Shown piece by piece: positions 51,753 to 60,967 of a stretch of DNA of 64,000 nt. The notes beneath the pieces were generated by a model. The model was given only the letters and a program-made list of their open reading frames with translations, was not told the origin of the DNA and made no database searches. The position numbers and the translations under genes were made by a program. The stretch comes from Thalassococcus_A lentus. Lineage in GTDB: Bacteria; Pseudomonadota; Alphaproteobacteria; Rhodobacterales; Rhodobacteraceae. How positions within the stretch are numbered: position 1 is the first letter of the stretch; the number at the start of each line of letters is the position of its first letter. Location: assembly GCF_028023555.1 (NCBI RefSeq), contig NZ_JAQIOY010000001.1, positions 186,001 to 250,000 on the forward strand, given 5' to 3'.

Positions 51753-53963
51753 TCAATCGATTTCGGTCGAAGCCAGTAGGTCGCGCAAAATTTCGCGCGC
51801 CGAGGCGCTTTCGCGTGACAGATTTTGGGCCTGTGCAAGAGTGATGGCGCTTTCATCGACCGAAACAGGCGGCTTGGATATCAAAGCTGCGGCTTGGGAA
51901 AGTTCAGTGTGCGACGCAGACAGATCTGACCATGCACCCGCCATACGGGCGATTTTTTCTTGCATCGCAGTCTCACCGATTTCCGCGAAAAGAGCGCTGG
52001 CATGGGTGTAGTCGCCCATTGCAGCACGGGCTTTGGCGCGCAGGCGCTTTGCATCGTGATCCTGTCGACCTATCAGTAGAATCTCAGCTTCGGTTGGCTG
52101 GCCCAGATCAAGCATGGCCCGCGCTTTCAAAAGAATCGTGTCTGGTGTTGCCTGCGCATTGGTCAACCGTCTCAATTCGCTCAACGCCTGATCTGCAATT
52201 CCAAGCGACAGCAACCGTTCGGCAGTGTCATGAACAATGCGCACCTGATCCGTTTCGGATGTCGGGATCAATCTCCCCAGGGCGAGTTCCAGAAAAACCG
52301 CGTCGCTGGTATCTGAGATCGCGGCGCGCGCCACTTCATCGGCTGATACACGTTTTTCCCGCTCAGCGTTTTCAGGAGGATCCAGAAAAACCTCTATCGC
52401 CTGGTTGGTCTGACCACTTGCAAGCAACGCGCGAATGTGTGCCTGCCATAACTTGGGACCTTGCTGCGCGTTTTCCAGTTCGGATGCAAAGGCCGCGGAC
52501 AAATCCACCAAATCATCCGTCACTTCGGCATGTTGTTCCTGGGTGATCTCAAGTGCGGCAATCAAGGCGTCCGGCGCTTGCCGACTCGTGCTGTCCGCCA
52601 AGTTCACAAACTCCTTGTGCGCTTTTTCGTGATCTCCTTCGGCCAAGGCAATTTCCGCCTGAGCGAAAACCGTTTTGTCATTCGGCCCGCCCAGCGACCG
52701 TTCAAGCCGTCGTAGTATATCCTGTGCCGCTGAGGTTTCACCGATGTCCGAGTACCGCTTCGCCAATTGGGGACCCAGCGTTTCACGCAGGTGTAGCGGC
52801 AATTCTTCGAAACTGCGCGCAACAGCGTTTTGATCTACCTTTGTAGGGTCAAAACGTTCCCGTGTGGCTAGTATAGCCCAGAGCCCAGCCCGCCCCGCAC
52901 ATTCGATTTGGCGGCCAAAAAATTTCTCAGGGTCTGGTTCTCCGTCGACGATATGAGACAATGCAACCAACAGCGCAGGTGGCTCGTCTGGTGATATCGC
53001 AAGGATCGCGCGGGTTTCAGCCCCCATCCCGAAGTGCAGCATAGTTCTGGCCAGTCCAGTGATCGCCTTTGGGGAAACACGATCAAATTCCTGAAACAGA
53101 TCAGCGCGTCCATTTGCCAAAGCAAGAGCCACATCTTCTTCCTCTGACCAGCCGCCTATGTTCAGCTCTTGGTCTGCGACGCAGGCCAATCCACCGATCG
53201 AAACCCGCCCATCGGTATCCATCTGCTTCTGAATATCCTGCAAGGATACTTGCGGTTGCGGCTCAGGCGGATCGAGCGTCTCAGAAGGTTTTAACACTGC
53301 GCCTTCATCAACAGCGGCGTCTTGCGCTGGTGCTATCTGCTGAACGGTTGCATTCAGCAGGCCTGAATTGGCGGCTTGTGCCACATCCCGCAAGATATCC
53401 GAGGTCAGGTGCTCAGCCCGCTCTGCTGGCTTTTCCTCGTCAGGCAAGCCGAGAACACTTTCATCCAATAGAAACTCTGTTGAGAAGGGTGCAGCTTGCG
53501 CCGCCGGTCCTATCCCTGGGCCATCCCCAAGGTTCACGGCGCTCAAGGACTTTGCGAGGTCAGTCAGCTCTGGATCGCCCGTGGCAACCGGTTCCTTGAT
53601 CCGCGCTGGCTTGATATCCGCGACCAACATCACGGCGCTGGCCAGAAAAAGCTCTGCCTCGCAGGCGCAGCCAAGATCAATCAGAACACTGGACTCCGCC
53701 GCAATCGGTTTAATGTCAGCAACTCTTGTGCGTGCGATGCGCTGAAACACCTTCGAGACGTCAAAGGATAAACCGGACCGTTCAAATTCAACGGTGATCC
53801 GGTTTTGATCCGGTGCAGTTTTCGATGACCAAGCCAGTCCTGCCGGAATGTCAAATACCAGTCTGGTAAAACTGCCATGCTCGCCCGAACGAACTGTGAT
53901 TTCCTGCGCCTTTGCCGCCGTTGAAAAAACCGCGATCAGGCCAATCAACAGAGCCCTTATCAT
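51753..53963 (-). CDS. Large exported protein coupled to motA, possible stator accessory protein
   Basis: A 736-residue periplasmic protein: signal peptide MIRALLIGLIAVFSTAAKAQ, an AMIN-like N-terminal beta domain (ITVRSGEHGSFTRLVFDIPAGLAWSS), a Pro/Asp-rich linker, and a long helical C-terminal half with TPR-like units (KTVFAQAEIALAEGDHEKAHKEF, AERLLSLGIADQALSELRRLTNAQA, ARAAMGDYTHASALF). Start overlaps the motA stop by ATGA, so it is made with the stator. Sinorhizobium has periplasmic MotC and MotE next to motAB that assist MotB; a comparable role is an inference from context. No established family name known to me. Confidence 0.7.
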   Translation of the reverse strand: MIRALLIGLIAVFSTAAKAQEITVRSGEHGSFTRLVFDIPAGLAWSSKTAPDQNRITVEFERSGLSFDVSKVFQRIARTRVADIKPIAAESSVLIDLGCACEAELFLASAVMLVADIKPARIKEPVATGDPELTDLAKSLSAVNLGDGPGIGPAAQAAPFSTEFLLDESVLGLPDEEKPAERAEHLTSDILRDVAQAANSGLLNATVQQIAPAQDAAVDEGAVLKPSETLDPPEPQPQVSLQDIQKQMDTDGRVSIGGLACVADQELNIGGWSEEEDVALALANGRADLFQEFDRVSPKAITGLARTMLHFGMGAETRAILAISPDEPPALLVALSHIVDGEPDPEKFFGRQIECAGRAGLWAILATRERFDPTKVDQNAVARSFEELPLHLRETLGPQLAKRYSDIGETSAAQDILRRLERSLGGPNDKTVFAQAEIALAEGDHEKAHKEFVNLADSTSRQAPDALIAALEITQEQHAEVTDDLVDLSAAFASELENAQQGPKLWQAHIRALLASGQTNQAIEVFLDPPENAEREKRVSADEVARAAISDTSDAVFLELALGRLIPTSETDQVRIVHDTAERLLSLGIADQALSELRRLTNAQATPDTILLKARAMLDLGQPTEAEILLIGRQDHDAKRLRAKARAAMGDYTHASALFAEIGETAMQEKIARMAGAWSDLSASHTELSQAAALISKPPVSVDESAITLAQAQNLSRESASAREILRDLLASTEID

Positions 53964-54829
53964 GCCGCCTCCTGCTTGACGGACTTGAGCGATTCCTCAA
54001 GGTCGCCAAAGCTGGGCCGAACATGCGAGGGGGTGTTTTGTCGACCAACTTCTATGCAGATGTTCGTCGCATGATTGTGCAGGTTTGCAACCAGCACTTC
54101 CCGGATCAGGTTGTAGAAATGCATGTCTTCTTCAACAACCGACTTAACCTTGCCTGCCATGGGGCCGACCAAACCGTAGGCAAGAAAGACGCCCAGGAAA
54201 GTACCAACAAGCGCACCACCAATCAGCTTGCCCAAGACCTCGGGCGGTTGATCGATCGAGCTCATGGTTTTGATCACCCCAAGGACAGCCGCGACAATGC
54301 CAAGGGCAGGCAAGGCATCTGCCGTCGTTTGCAGCGCATGGCTGGAGTGCATGGCATGATGTTCCATAGCCTCCAGACGATTGTCCAAAACCTCTTCCAC
54401 CTGATGCGGATCGTCATAGTTCATCGACATTGTACGCAGCGTGTCGCAAATAAGCTCAACGGCATATTTGTCGGCGGAAATCTTGGGATATTTCCCAAAG
54501 ATCGACGACTCTTCGGGGTTTTCAATATGCTCTTCCACGGCAACCGGACTCTGCCGGGCGAGGCGAACCAGTTCAAATAGCAGACACAGCAAATCACGAT
54601 AATCTTCAGGCTTCCACTTTGGACCTTTAAAAACCTTGCCGATGTCTTTCAGCGTGTGTTTGGCGCCGCTGGAGTCGTTGCCTAGAAGAAACGCGCCAGC
54701 GGCCGCGCCGCCGATCATCATAAACTCGAACGGCAGTGCCTTGAGGATGATACCCATCTTGCCACCAGCCAGAATATAGCCGCCAAAGACCATGACGAAG
54801 ATAACAGCGATGCCAATGATACCAAGCAT
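53960..54829 (-). CDS. motA: Flagellar motor stator protein MotA
   Basis: Proton-channel stator subunit, 289 residues with four membrane spans: N-terminal IGIAVIFVMVFGGYILAGGKMGIILKALPFEFMMIGGAAAGAFLLGN, and later ALPALGIVAAVLGVIKTM and LIGGALVGTFLGVFLAYGLVGPMAGKV. Cytoplasmic loop KYAVELICDTLRTMSMNYDD contacts the rotor. ATG follows AGGAG. motB is 5 kb away at 59903. Downstream gene is coupled. Confidence 0.96.
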   Translation of the reverse strand: MLGIIGIAVIFVMVFGGYILAGGKMGIILKALPFEFMMIGGAAAGAFLLGNDSSGAKHTLKDIGKVFKGPKWKPEDYRDLLCLLFELVRLARQSPVAVEEHIENPEESSIFGKYPKISADKYAVELICDTLRTMSMNYDDPHQVEEVLDNRLEAMEHHAMHSSHALQTTADALPALGIVAAVLGVIKTMSSIDQPPEVLGKLIGGALVGTFLGVFLAYGLVGPMAGKVKSVVEEDMHFYNLIREVLVANLHNHATNICIEVGRQNTPSHVRPSFGDLEESLKSVKQEAA

Positions 54830-54906
54830 TCAAAAACTCCTGAATTTGCACTCATGAGAGTGTCTGACAGTCCTTAAGAATTCCTCAGGGCGGGAACGAA
54901 ACCCCG

Positions 54907-56016
54907 TCACATGACAAGGAATTCTGCATGCAGAGCGCCTGCAGCTTTGATGCTTTTCAGGATATCAATCATGTCTCTCGGGCTGACGCCCAGTGCATTC
55001 AATCCTGCGATCACTTCTGACAACGAGGTGCCCCCGGGTACCTCGGCCAGACCGATACCCGGCTCTTCTTCGATTCCGGCGCCCGTACGCGGTACAATCA
55101 CGGTTTCACCCTCGGCGAATGGATTGGGCTGAATGGCGAGTGGCGCTTCTTCTATGCGCAGGGTCAGATTCCCTTGCGAAACTGCGACTCGCGACAAACG
55201 AACATCCGAACCCATAACAATCGTTCCAGACCTCTGGTCTACGACAACGCGCGCACGACGTTCCGGTTCAACAGACAGGTTTTCAATTGCGACCACGGCC
55301 CGTGCGGGCGATGCAACGCCCGTGCGGCGCAAATCGACGGTTATTGTTCCGGCGTCTAGCATTGTCGCTGCCTGCCTACCCACCCGCCGGTTGATGACAT
55401 CCTCAATCCGTGCGGCGGTGGTAAAGTCCGGTTCGCGCAATGCCAATCTCAGCGTAGACAATTGCGTGAAATCGAATTCCACCTCGCGTTCAATCCGAGC
55501 ACCCGAAGGAATGACACCGGCAGTTGGAACACCCTGCACAACGCGTGCCCCTTCGCCTTCGGCTTCGACTCCACCCGCAATGACCGTACCTTGAGCGACC
55601 GCATAGATTTCGCCATCAGCTGCGTTGAGTGGGGTCATGATCAGTGTGCCACCCAACAGGCTTTTGGCATCACCGATTGCGGAAACCGTGACATCGATCT
55701 GACTGCCTGCGCGGGCAAATGCAGGCAACCGACCCGTCACAAACACGGCGGCAACGTTCCGCGGGCGAAATTGTTCACCGGTGACATTCACGCCCAGCCG
55801 TTCAAGAATGTTGGTCATGATTTCTTCGGTAAATGGCGCGTTGCGAAGCCCGTCTCCGGTCCCGTTCAGGCCAACAACCAGCCCATATCCAACAAGGTCG
55901 TTCGAACGCACCCCGTCGACTTCGACCAGATCTTTGATGCGAACAGATTGCGCCGAAGCGGTCGAAACGAGGCATAGTGAAATCAATGCAAAAAGGATCG
56001 TCCGAATACTGGTCAT
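54907..56016 (-). CDS. flgI: Flagellar P-ring protein FlgI
   Basis: Periplasmic ring protein around the rod, 369 residues. Signal peptide MTSIRTILFALISLCLVSTASAQ, then SVRIKDLVEVDGVRSNDLVGYGLVVGLNGTGD and C-terminal LSEVIAGLNALGVSPRDMIDILKSIKAAGALHAE, both diagnostic. Overlaps flgL by ATGA and lies 77 bases from motA. Confidence 0.97.
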   Translation of the reverse strand: MTSIRTILFALISLCLVSTASAQSVRIKDLVEVDGVRSNDLVGYGLVVGLNGTGDGLRNAPFTEEIMTNILERLGVNVTGEQFRPRNVAAVFVTGRLPAFARAGSQIDVTVSAIGDAKSLLGGTLIMTPLNAADGEIYAVAQGTVIAGGVEAEGEGARVVQGVPTAGVIPSGARIEREVEFDFTQLSTLRLALREPDFTTAARIEDVINRRVGRQAATMLDAGTITVDLRRTGVASPARAVVAIENLSVEPERRARVVVDQRSGTIVMGSDVRLSRVAVSQGNLTLRIEEAPLAIQPNPFAEGETVIVPRTGAGIEEEPGIGLAEVPGGTSLSEVIAGLNALGVSPRDMIDILKSIKAAGALHAEFLVM

Positions 56017-57011
56017 AGGAAGTCCACCAATGAGAGACGCTGAGACCGCGCTGTAACCGCGTAGAGGGTTTCGAGCTGGGAACGCGCGGATTCATATCGC
56101 GTTGCGGTTTCAAACGGGTCCGCTTCAATCAGTTCAAGTTTCGCCAGACTGATGGCGGACCGCTCTGACGCATTCCGCGTCGCGCTGTCGGCGATGCGCG
56201 CCTCAACACTGCCAACGTCTGCCCGCAGACCCACAAAGGACTGCATTTCATCGATCATGCCAAGCGAGGCCGATGTAAGCATGTCTTGCTTGATGCCCAT
56301 ATCGAATGCCAAGACCTCATCCCCCGCAATTGCCGCCAAGGCCAAAGGCCTGAGCAATCCGCGCAGTGCATCCCCATCGGCCCGGACGTCGATTGACACG
56401 CTTTCATTTTGGCTCAGGCCAACCGGTGCGAGACCTGTGTCAGAGCCCGAATAGATCACTGTTTCGAAGGCGCCCCCCGGTGCAAAGAAGCCGTCCAACG
56501 CGGCATTGATCGAGGCAAGGTCTGTCGTTCCGGTCAACTGAGTGCGAAGGGCATCCATCATGTCGTCGATACCGTTCACCGCAGGCTGATCCGACCGGAT
56601 TCCCGAAAACAGGAACCGCCCGCCAATCGACGTGTTCAATTTGTCCAGAACGTTCCCAAGAGTTTGTCGCGCATTGTCTGAAAATGAATTGAGCGTCGTG
56701 TCGGACGGGTTCAAATCAGCCGTTATCAAAGATTGCGACAGCTGTTCTGTCTGTTCCTGAATCCCGCCAAGCGCGGTTTGCATACTGCTGGCGATCAATT
56801 GCACTTCTGACGTTGCTGTCTCGTAGGCGTTCAGCTGTGCAAGGCTCCGATCCAGAGTATTCAACAGGGTCGTGTCGCCAGCCAAATGACGGGCGGGATC
56901 GGCGACAGTGCCAGTGGTTAGTTCTGTTGCCAGTTGATCGACCTGATCACGCAACCGAAGTTGGCTACTGCGCATGACAAGCGACCGCGCAAGATCTCCA
57001 AATGCTTCCAT
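56013..57011 (-). CDS. flgL: Hook-filament junction protein FlgL
   Basis: A 332-residue flagellin-like protein with an N-terminal D0/D1 helix (SQLRLRDQVDQLATELTTGTVADPARHLAG) and C-terminal helix (FETATRYESARSQLETLYAVTARSQRLSLVDFL). Position between flgK and flgI supports FlgL. Starts 11 bases after flgK. Confidence 0.85.
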   Translation of the reverse strand: MEAFGDLARSLVMRSSQLRLRDQVDQLATELTTGTVADPARHLAGDTTLLNTLDRSLAQLNAYETATSEVQLIASSMQTALGGIQEQTEQLSQSLITADLNPSDTTLNSFSDNARQTLGNVLDKLNTSIGGRFLFSGIRSDQPAVNGIDDMMDALRTQLTGTTDLASINAALDGFFAPGGAFETVIYSGSDTGLAPVGLSQNESVSIDVRADGDALRGLLRPLALAAIAGDEVLAFDMGIKQDMLTSASLGMIDEMQSFVGLRADVGSVEARIADSATRNASERSAISLAKLELIEADPFETATRYESARSQLETLYAVTARSQRLSLVDFL

Positions 57012-57022
57012 CGCTCATCTCC

Positions 57023-58471
57023 TCAAATGTTCAGAAGGCGTTTGATGAGATCATCAACCACCGACATGACTTTTGCGTTTGCGGCGTAGCTCTTCTCGAC
57101 TTCGAGCAAGGACTGCAGCTCTTGGTCAGTGTTTACGCCGCCTGCCAGCTCAAGCTCAGTAAGCGCTGTGTTTTGAGCCACGAAATAGGTTTGGTCGTCT
57201 TCAAAGCGGACCCGATCGCCCGCAATCGACGAGGCAAATGTGGACAAATGATCCGCCACGTTTTGCGCCATGGCAGGCAAGGATCCCGAGGCTGGCAGCC
57301 GGCTATCGCTCAGGGCCGTCGTGTATGCTTGGAGCAGCCGCGCTTCGCCAACGGGTCCTTGACTGTTTGCAGCCAAACCGTCGCGTAGTCTCCAAACTTC
57401 ACCACTGCCGGGTGCAACCAAATCATTCAGGGAAATTCGGGCAGAGAGCCCAACCTCATTCACCGGGTCAAACGCTATCCCGGCGTCGGTGAACAACCCG
57501 GGATCGCCTGCGATCAGGGTTGTATCTGGCCCGCCGGGACCAAATCGCTCTGCCAAATCCCGGGCAATTGCATCCAAGTTGGCCTGTGTTTCGACAGCAC
57601 GTTCGTCACGGATCTCAAATTGAGCCGCGAGGCTTCCGCCACGGAACAAGCCCTTTTGATCCGTCGAGACGTCATAACCGGCCAGAGTCAAACCAGAGAG
57701 AGCGCCGGAGGATTGGGTCATACCCGCCTCAATCGTGCTGGTTTGCGTGAATCCGATTGTGCGAACCTGACCATCCAACAGGGCAGCGCCACCTGTTGTG
57801 AAAATGGCAATTTCACCTCTGTCCCTTTCGACAACACGAAGTGGAACAATTTCAGCGATTGCATCAACCAGCTTTTGACGCTCATCCAGCAAAGCGCCCA
57901 TATCCTGATTGCCACCAGCCGAACGAACCAGATCACGGTTTATGACCTGCACCCGTTCCAGTGTACGGTTTAGTGTTTCCACCTGCGTTGCAATAGATTG
58001 GTCGGCCTGTTCCCGCGATTTCTGAATTCCATTGGAAATGGCGTTCAGTTTGTCAGCCAGTCCATCTGCTTTGTAGGCCACCGTTTCCAACCGTTGGACA
58101 GCAGCCGGATTTGAAGCAGCCGAAATCAGGGCAGTTTCAAACTCTGCCAAAGCAACCGTCAAAGAACCCGGCGCCCCGCTTTCGCCCACAAGAGACTCTA
58201 AGGTGGTGGCATGGTTCAAAAGGGCGCCGCCCTGCCCCAGTTGGGCATCTGACAGCCTTCGATCCGCCAAAACCACCGGGTCCACATGTCGCTGGACGCC
58301 ATCAACACGAACACCACCATACCCACCAGTAGAGTTCGCTGATAAATCCAGCGACCGTCTTCCATAGCCTTCGGTCGTCGCGTTCGAAATATTTGTCGAC
58401 ACGACAGCCGCGGCTCTTGCGTTGGCAGTGAGCCCGCTGAACGCGTTGAACAAGGCGCCAGAAAGTGACAT
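57023..58471 (-). CDS. flgK: Hook-associated protein FlgK
   Basis: First hook-filament junction protein, 482 residues. N-terminal MSLSGALFNAFSGLTANARAAAVVSTNISNATTEGYGRRSLDL and C-terminal NTDQELQSLLEVEKSYAANAKVMSVVDDLIKRLLNI are the FlgK ends. Thirty-four bases after flgE. Confidence 0.95.
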   Translation of the reverse strand: MSLSGALFNAFSGLTANARAAAVVSTNISNATTEGYGRRSLDLSANSTGGYGGVRVDGVQRHVDPVVLADRRLSDAQLGQGGALLNHATTLESLVGESGAPGSLTVALAEFETALISAASNPAAVQRLETVAYKADGLADKLNAISNGIQKSREQADQSIATQVETLNRTLERVQVINRDLVRSAGGNQDMGALLDERQKLVDAIAEIVPLRVVERDRGEIAIFTTGGAALLDGQVRTIGFTQTSTIEAGMTQSSGALSGLTLAGYDVSTDQKGLFRGGSLAAQFEIRDERAVETQANLDAIARDLAERFGPGGPDTTLIAGDPGLFTDAGIAFDPVNEVGLSARISLNDLVAPGSGEVWRLRDGLAANSQGPVGEARLLQAYTTALSDSRLPASGSLPAMAQNVADHLSTFASSIAGDRVRFEDDQTYFVAQNTALTELELAGGVNTDQELQSLLEVEKSYAANAKVMSVVDDLIKRLLNI

Positions 58472-58505
58472 GGACCAGTCTCCTCAGATGGATTGCGTCA
58501 GGGCG

Positions 58506-59807
58506 TTAACGTTTGATGTTGGTGGTTTCCTGCAGCATTTCATCGACCGTCTGGATGACTTTGGCGTTCGATGAATAGGCACGCTGGGTCTGGATCATAT
58601 CGGTCAGTTCGCTGGCCACATCGGTTGTGCTTTCTTCACGTGCGAACGCCACGATATCACCAGTTGGCCCATCTCCAGCGTCCCAGAGGAACAGGCTGCC
58701 GCTTTCTGGCGACGGCATGTAGAGCTGGTTATCAAGCGCAACCATTCCATTTGGATTTGGCACATCAACGAGCGGAACCTGGAAAATGATCTGCGTAATT
58801 CCGGTGTCAAAAAAGGCATGAACAAACCCATTTGCATCCACCTCAACTGACGTCATGTTCCCAGCGGGTGAGCCATCTTTGGCGATATTCAACGGAGCAA
58901 AGGAATCCGATCGTTGTGTTAGCCCTCCGTTCGAGCCGGGGGTGCCAATGGTGATTTCAATGGGCCCACCGGCCACGTTTACGATCACCGAGCCAGTGCT
59001 GGCATCATAAGCCCCGCCAGAAATATCCGTAACTGCCCCGAGTGTGCCACCATCCGCCTGGGTGTCGTTGAATGTGACCGTGTATTCACCAACCACGGCG
59101 CCAGCGCTGGCAGAATCCGTGATTGTCACGTTCCATTCGTTGGACGCCCCTGTCGCCGGAACGGACGGCGTGAACGTCACAGTCAGGTTTTCAGATCGGC
59201 CAAAATTGTCAAAATATTCCACAGGCAGTGTCAGCGCATCGCCACTGGCGCTGGAATAGGTTTCTGTAGCCGGAAGGTTCACGCCCAGAGTAACAGCGGT
59301 CGTTGGTTCACTCAGGAATTGGTTCAGCGCGATCTGGACAGGTTGCAGTGAATCGGCGCTGTCCCTGGCATTCGTTGGGATCGTGCCATCTGCATTCGCT
59401 TCCCAACCCAAAAGCAGCAGGCCGGATTGCGTTCTCAGGTAGCCATCGGCATCGACCCGGAACGAACCAGTTGACGCCAGAAACATCTGCGCATCGCCGT
59501 TGCCGGCCAATACTTCGGTCGCCTGTGCAACCGGCAAAAAGCCCCTGCCCCGCACCGCAAGATCGGTTGCGCTGTTCGTGGCGACCAAGGCGCCGGACTC
59601 ATCGATGAGCCGCTGCGTGGTCGTGCGCACACCGCCTGCGGTGTATGTCCCGCCAATTGACCCGATGACCATCGATTGAAAATCGGTTTCGACTCGCTTG
59701 TATCCATTGGTTGCCGAATTCGCGATATTGTCTGAAATGGTTCCCAGCCGCGTTGCGTTTGCGGCCAAGCCCGCGACACCGGCATTGAGAGAGGAAGAAA
59801 TCGTCAT
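58506..59807 (-). CDS. flgE: Flagellar hook protein FlgE
   Basis: Hook subunit, 433 residues. N-terminal SLNAGVAGLAANATRLGTISDNIANSATNGYKRVETDFQSMV and C-terminal ELTDMIQTQRAYSSNAKVIQTVDEMLQETTNIKR; central domain with VTLGVNLPATETY. First of the leftward flgE-flgK-flgL-flgI set. A CtrA-like site lies 55 bases upstream. Confidence 0.96.
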   Translation of the reverse strand: MTISSSLNAGVAGLAANATRLGTISDNIANSATNGYKRVETDFQSMVIGSIGGTYTAGGVRTTTQRLIDESGALVATNSATDLAVRGRGFLPVAQATEVLAGNGDAQMFLASTGSFRVDADGYLRTQSGLLLLGWEANADGTIPTNARDSADSLQPVQIALNQFLSEPTTAVTLGVNLPATETYSSASGDALTLPVEYFDNFGRSENLTVTFTPSVPATGASNEWNVTITDSASAGAVVGEYTVTFNDTQADGGTLGAVTDISGGAYDASTGSVIVNVAGGPIEITIGTPGSNGGLTQRSDSFAPLNIAKDGSPAGNMTSVEVDANGFVHAFFDTGITQIIFQVPLVDVPNPNGMVALDNQLYMPSPESGSLFLWDAGDGPTGDIVAFAREESTTDVASELTDMIQTQRAYSSNAKVIQTVDEMLQETTNIKR

Positions 59808-59861
59808 GACACGCCTTTCTGCTGTCGAATTTAATTTCCGACAACAGATAGGCCTGTCTGT

Positions 59862-59876
59862 TTAACGCAGCGCTAA
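59862..59876 (-). promoter_or_regulatory. CtrA-like site TTAG-N7-TTAA upstream of flgE
   Basis: On the minus strand, TTAG-CGCTGCG-TTAA, one mismatch from TTAA-N7-TTAA, 55 bases before the flgE start in the 95-base gap to motB. Confidence 0.4.
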
Positions 59877-59902
59877 CAGCTAAAATCCAACAGAGTTTGA
59901 GG

Positions 59903-60736
59903 TTATTCCCTGAGGAAGATAATCTCGAGCCGGTTGTTCCTGTAGTCCATCGGATTTCGGCGTGACGGTTCGCGATCAGCATAGGCTGTCACCCGCTGGA
60001 CTCGTTTACCCTCTAGACCTTGGGCCTTCATGAGTTCGCGAAACACGACCGCTCTTTGACTAGAGACCGTCCATGCAGGATCTTCAGCCAGAACAAGCGG
60101 AAAAGCTGCCGTATGCCCTTCGATTGCGATTTGATTGGTCACAAACCCGGCTGCGTTTGTCACCACCTGCGCAATATCACGAAGCAATGCCGTTGGTTTT
60201 GTCTTGTCTTCGAACAGCTGAACATCCTCTGTTTCGAACAGCTCGATAATCAGTCCTTCGTCTGTTACCCGCGTCACGATATGCTTGAGCGTTTCGTCCG
60301 CGACCATGCTTTCGCCACCGCGGCCCATCAGGACATCTTCGACCTGTTTGAACTGTTCGTCTTCGGCCGCCCGATCTTGTTCTTCTCCTTCGGAAAAACT
60401 GCCACGTGCCGCTGAATCGGGGGATGCCCTTAGCATCGTCGCGCCTGTGCCAACCCGTGGAAGCGTGTTTTCCGCAAAGACAGAGTCTCCGCCCAACGCG
60501 CCATCCCCACCGCCTGACACACGAGTCATCGCAATTGTCGGACTGAAGTAGTCCGCGATACCCTTGCGCTGTTTTTCTGTCGTTGCGTTCAATAGCCACA
60601 TCAGCAGAAAGAAAGCCATCATGGCTGTCACGAAATCCGCATATGCGACTTTCCATGCGCCACCATGGTGACCGTCCCCGGCCACGACCTTCTTTCGTTT
60701 GATGATGATCGGCGCAACATTGCTGTCGCCACTCAT
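59903..60736 (-). CDS. motB: Flagellar motor stator protein MotB
   Basis: Stator subunit anchoring to peptidoglycan, 277 residues. Short cytosolic N terminus (PIIIKRKKVVAGDGHHGGAWKVA) precedes the single span YADFVTAMMAFFLLMWLLNAT containing the proton-carrying aspartate. C-terminal OmpA-like domain has IAIEGHTAAFP and YRNNRLEIIF. ATG at 60736 follows GGTGGAG. Separate from motA, with flgEKLI between them. Confidence 0.95.
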   Translation of the reverse strand: MSGDSNVAPIIIKRKKVVAGDGHHGGAWKVAYADFVTAMMAFFLLMWLLNATTEKQRKGIADYFSPTIAMTRVSGGGDGALGGDSVFAENTLPRVGTGATMLRASPDSAARGSFSEGEEQDRAAEDEQFKQVEDVLMGRGGESMVADETLKHIVTRVTDEGLIIELFETEDVQLFEDKTKPTALLRDIAQVVTNAAGFVTNQIAIEGHTAAFPLVLAEDPAWTVSSQRAVVFRELMKAQGLEGKRVQRVTAYADREPSRRNPMDYRNNRLEIIFLRE

Positions 60737-60967
60737 CTCCACCACCTTTTCTCCCACCAAGTTCGGTGTAGCCTCTGCGGTGTTACCAGCGACTTAATGA
60801 TTCAAAATGTTCCGTTAATTTAGCGCCTTGGCCAAAGCGTCAGCGCAAGCGTGCCGATTTTCCCACAAGGGTGCCCTAGAGTGAGGTGGGCAATGGACAG
60901 TGTTTCCCAAAACCTCTAGCACTATTGATGGTGCAAACGTCAGATTTCCGCTAAAGGGAATGGTCCA

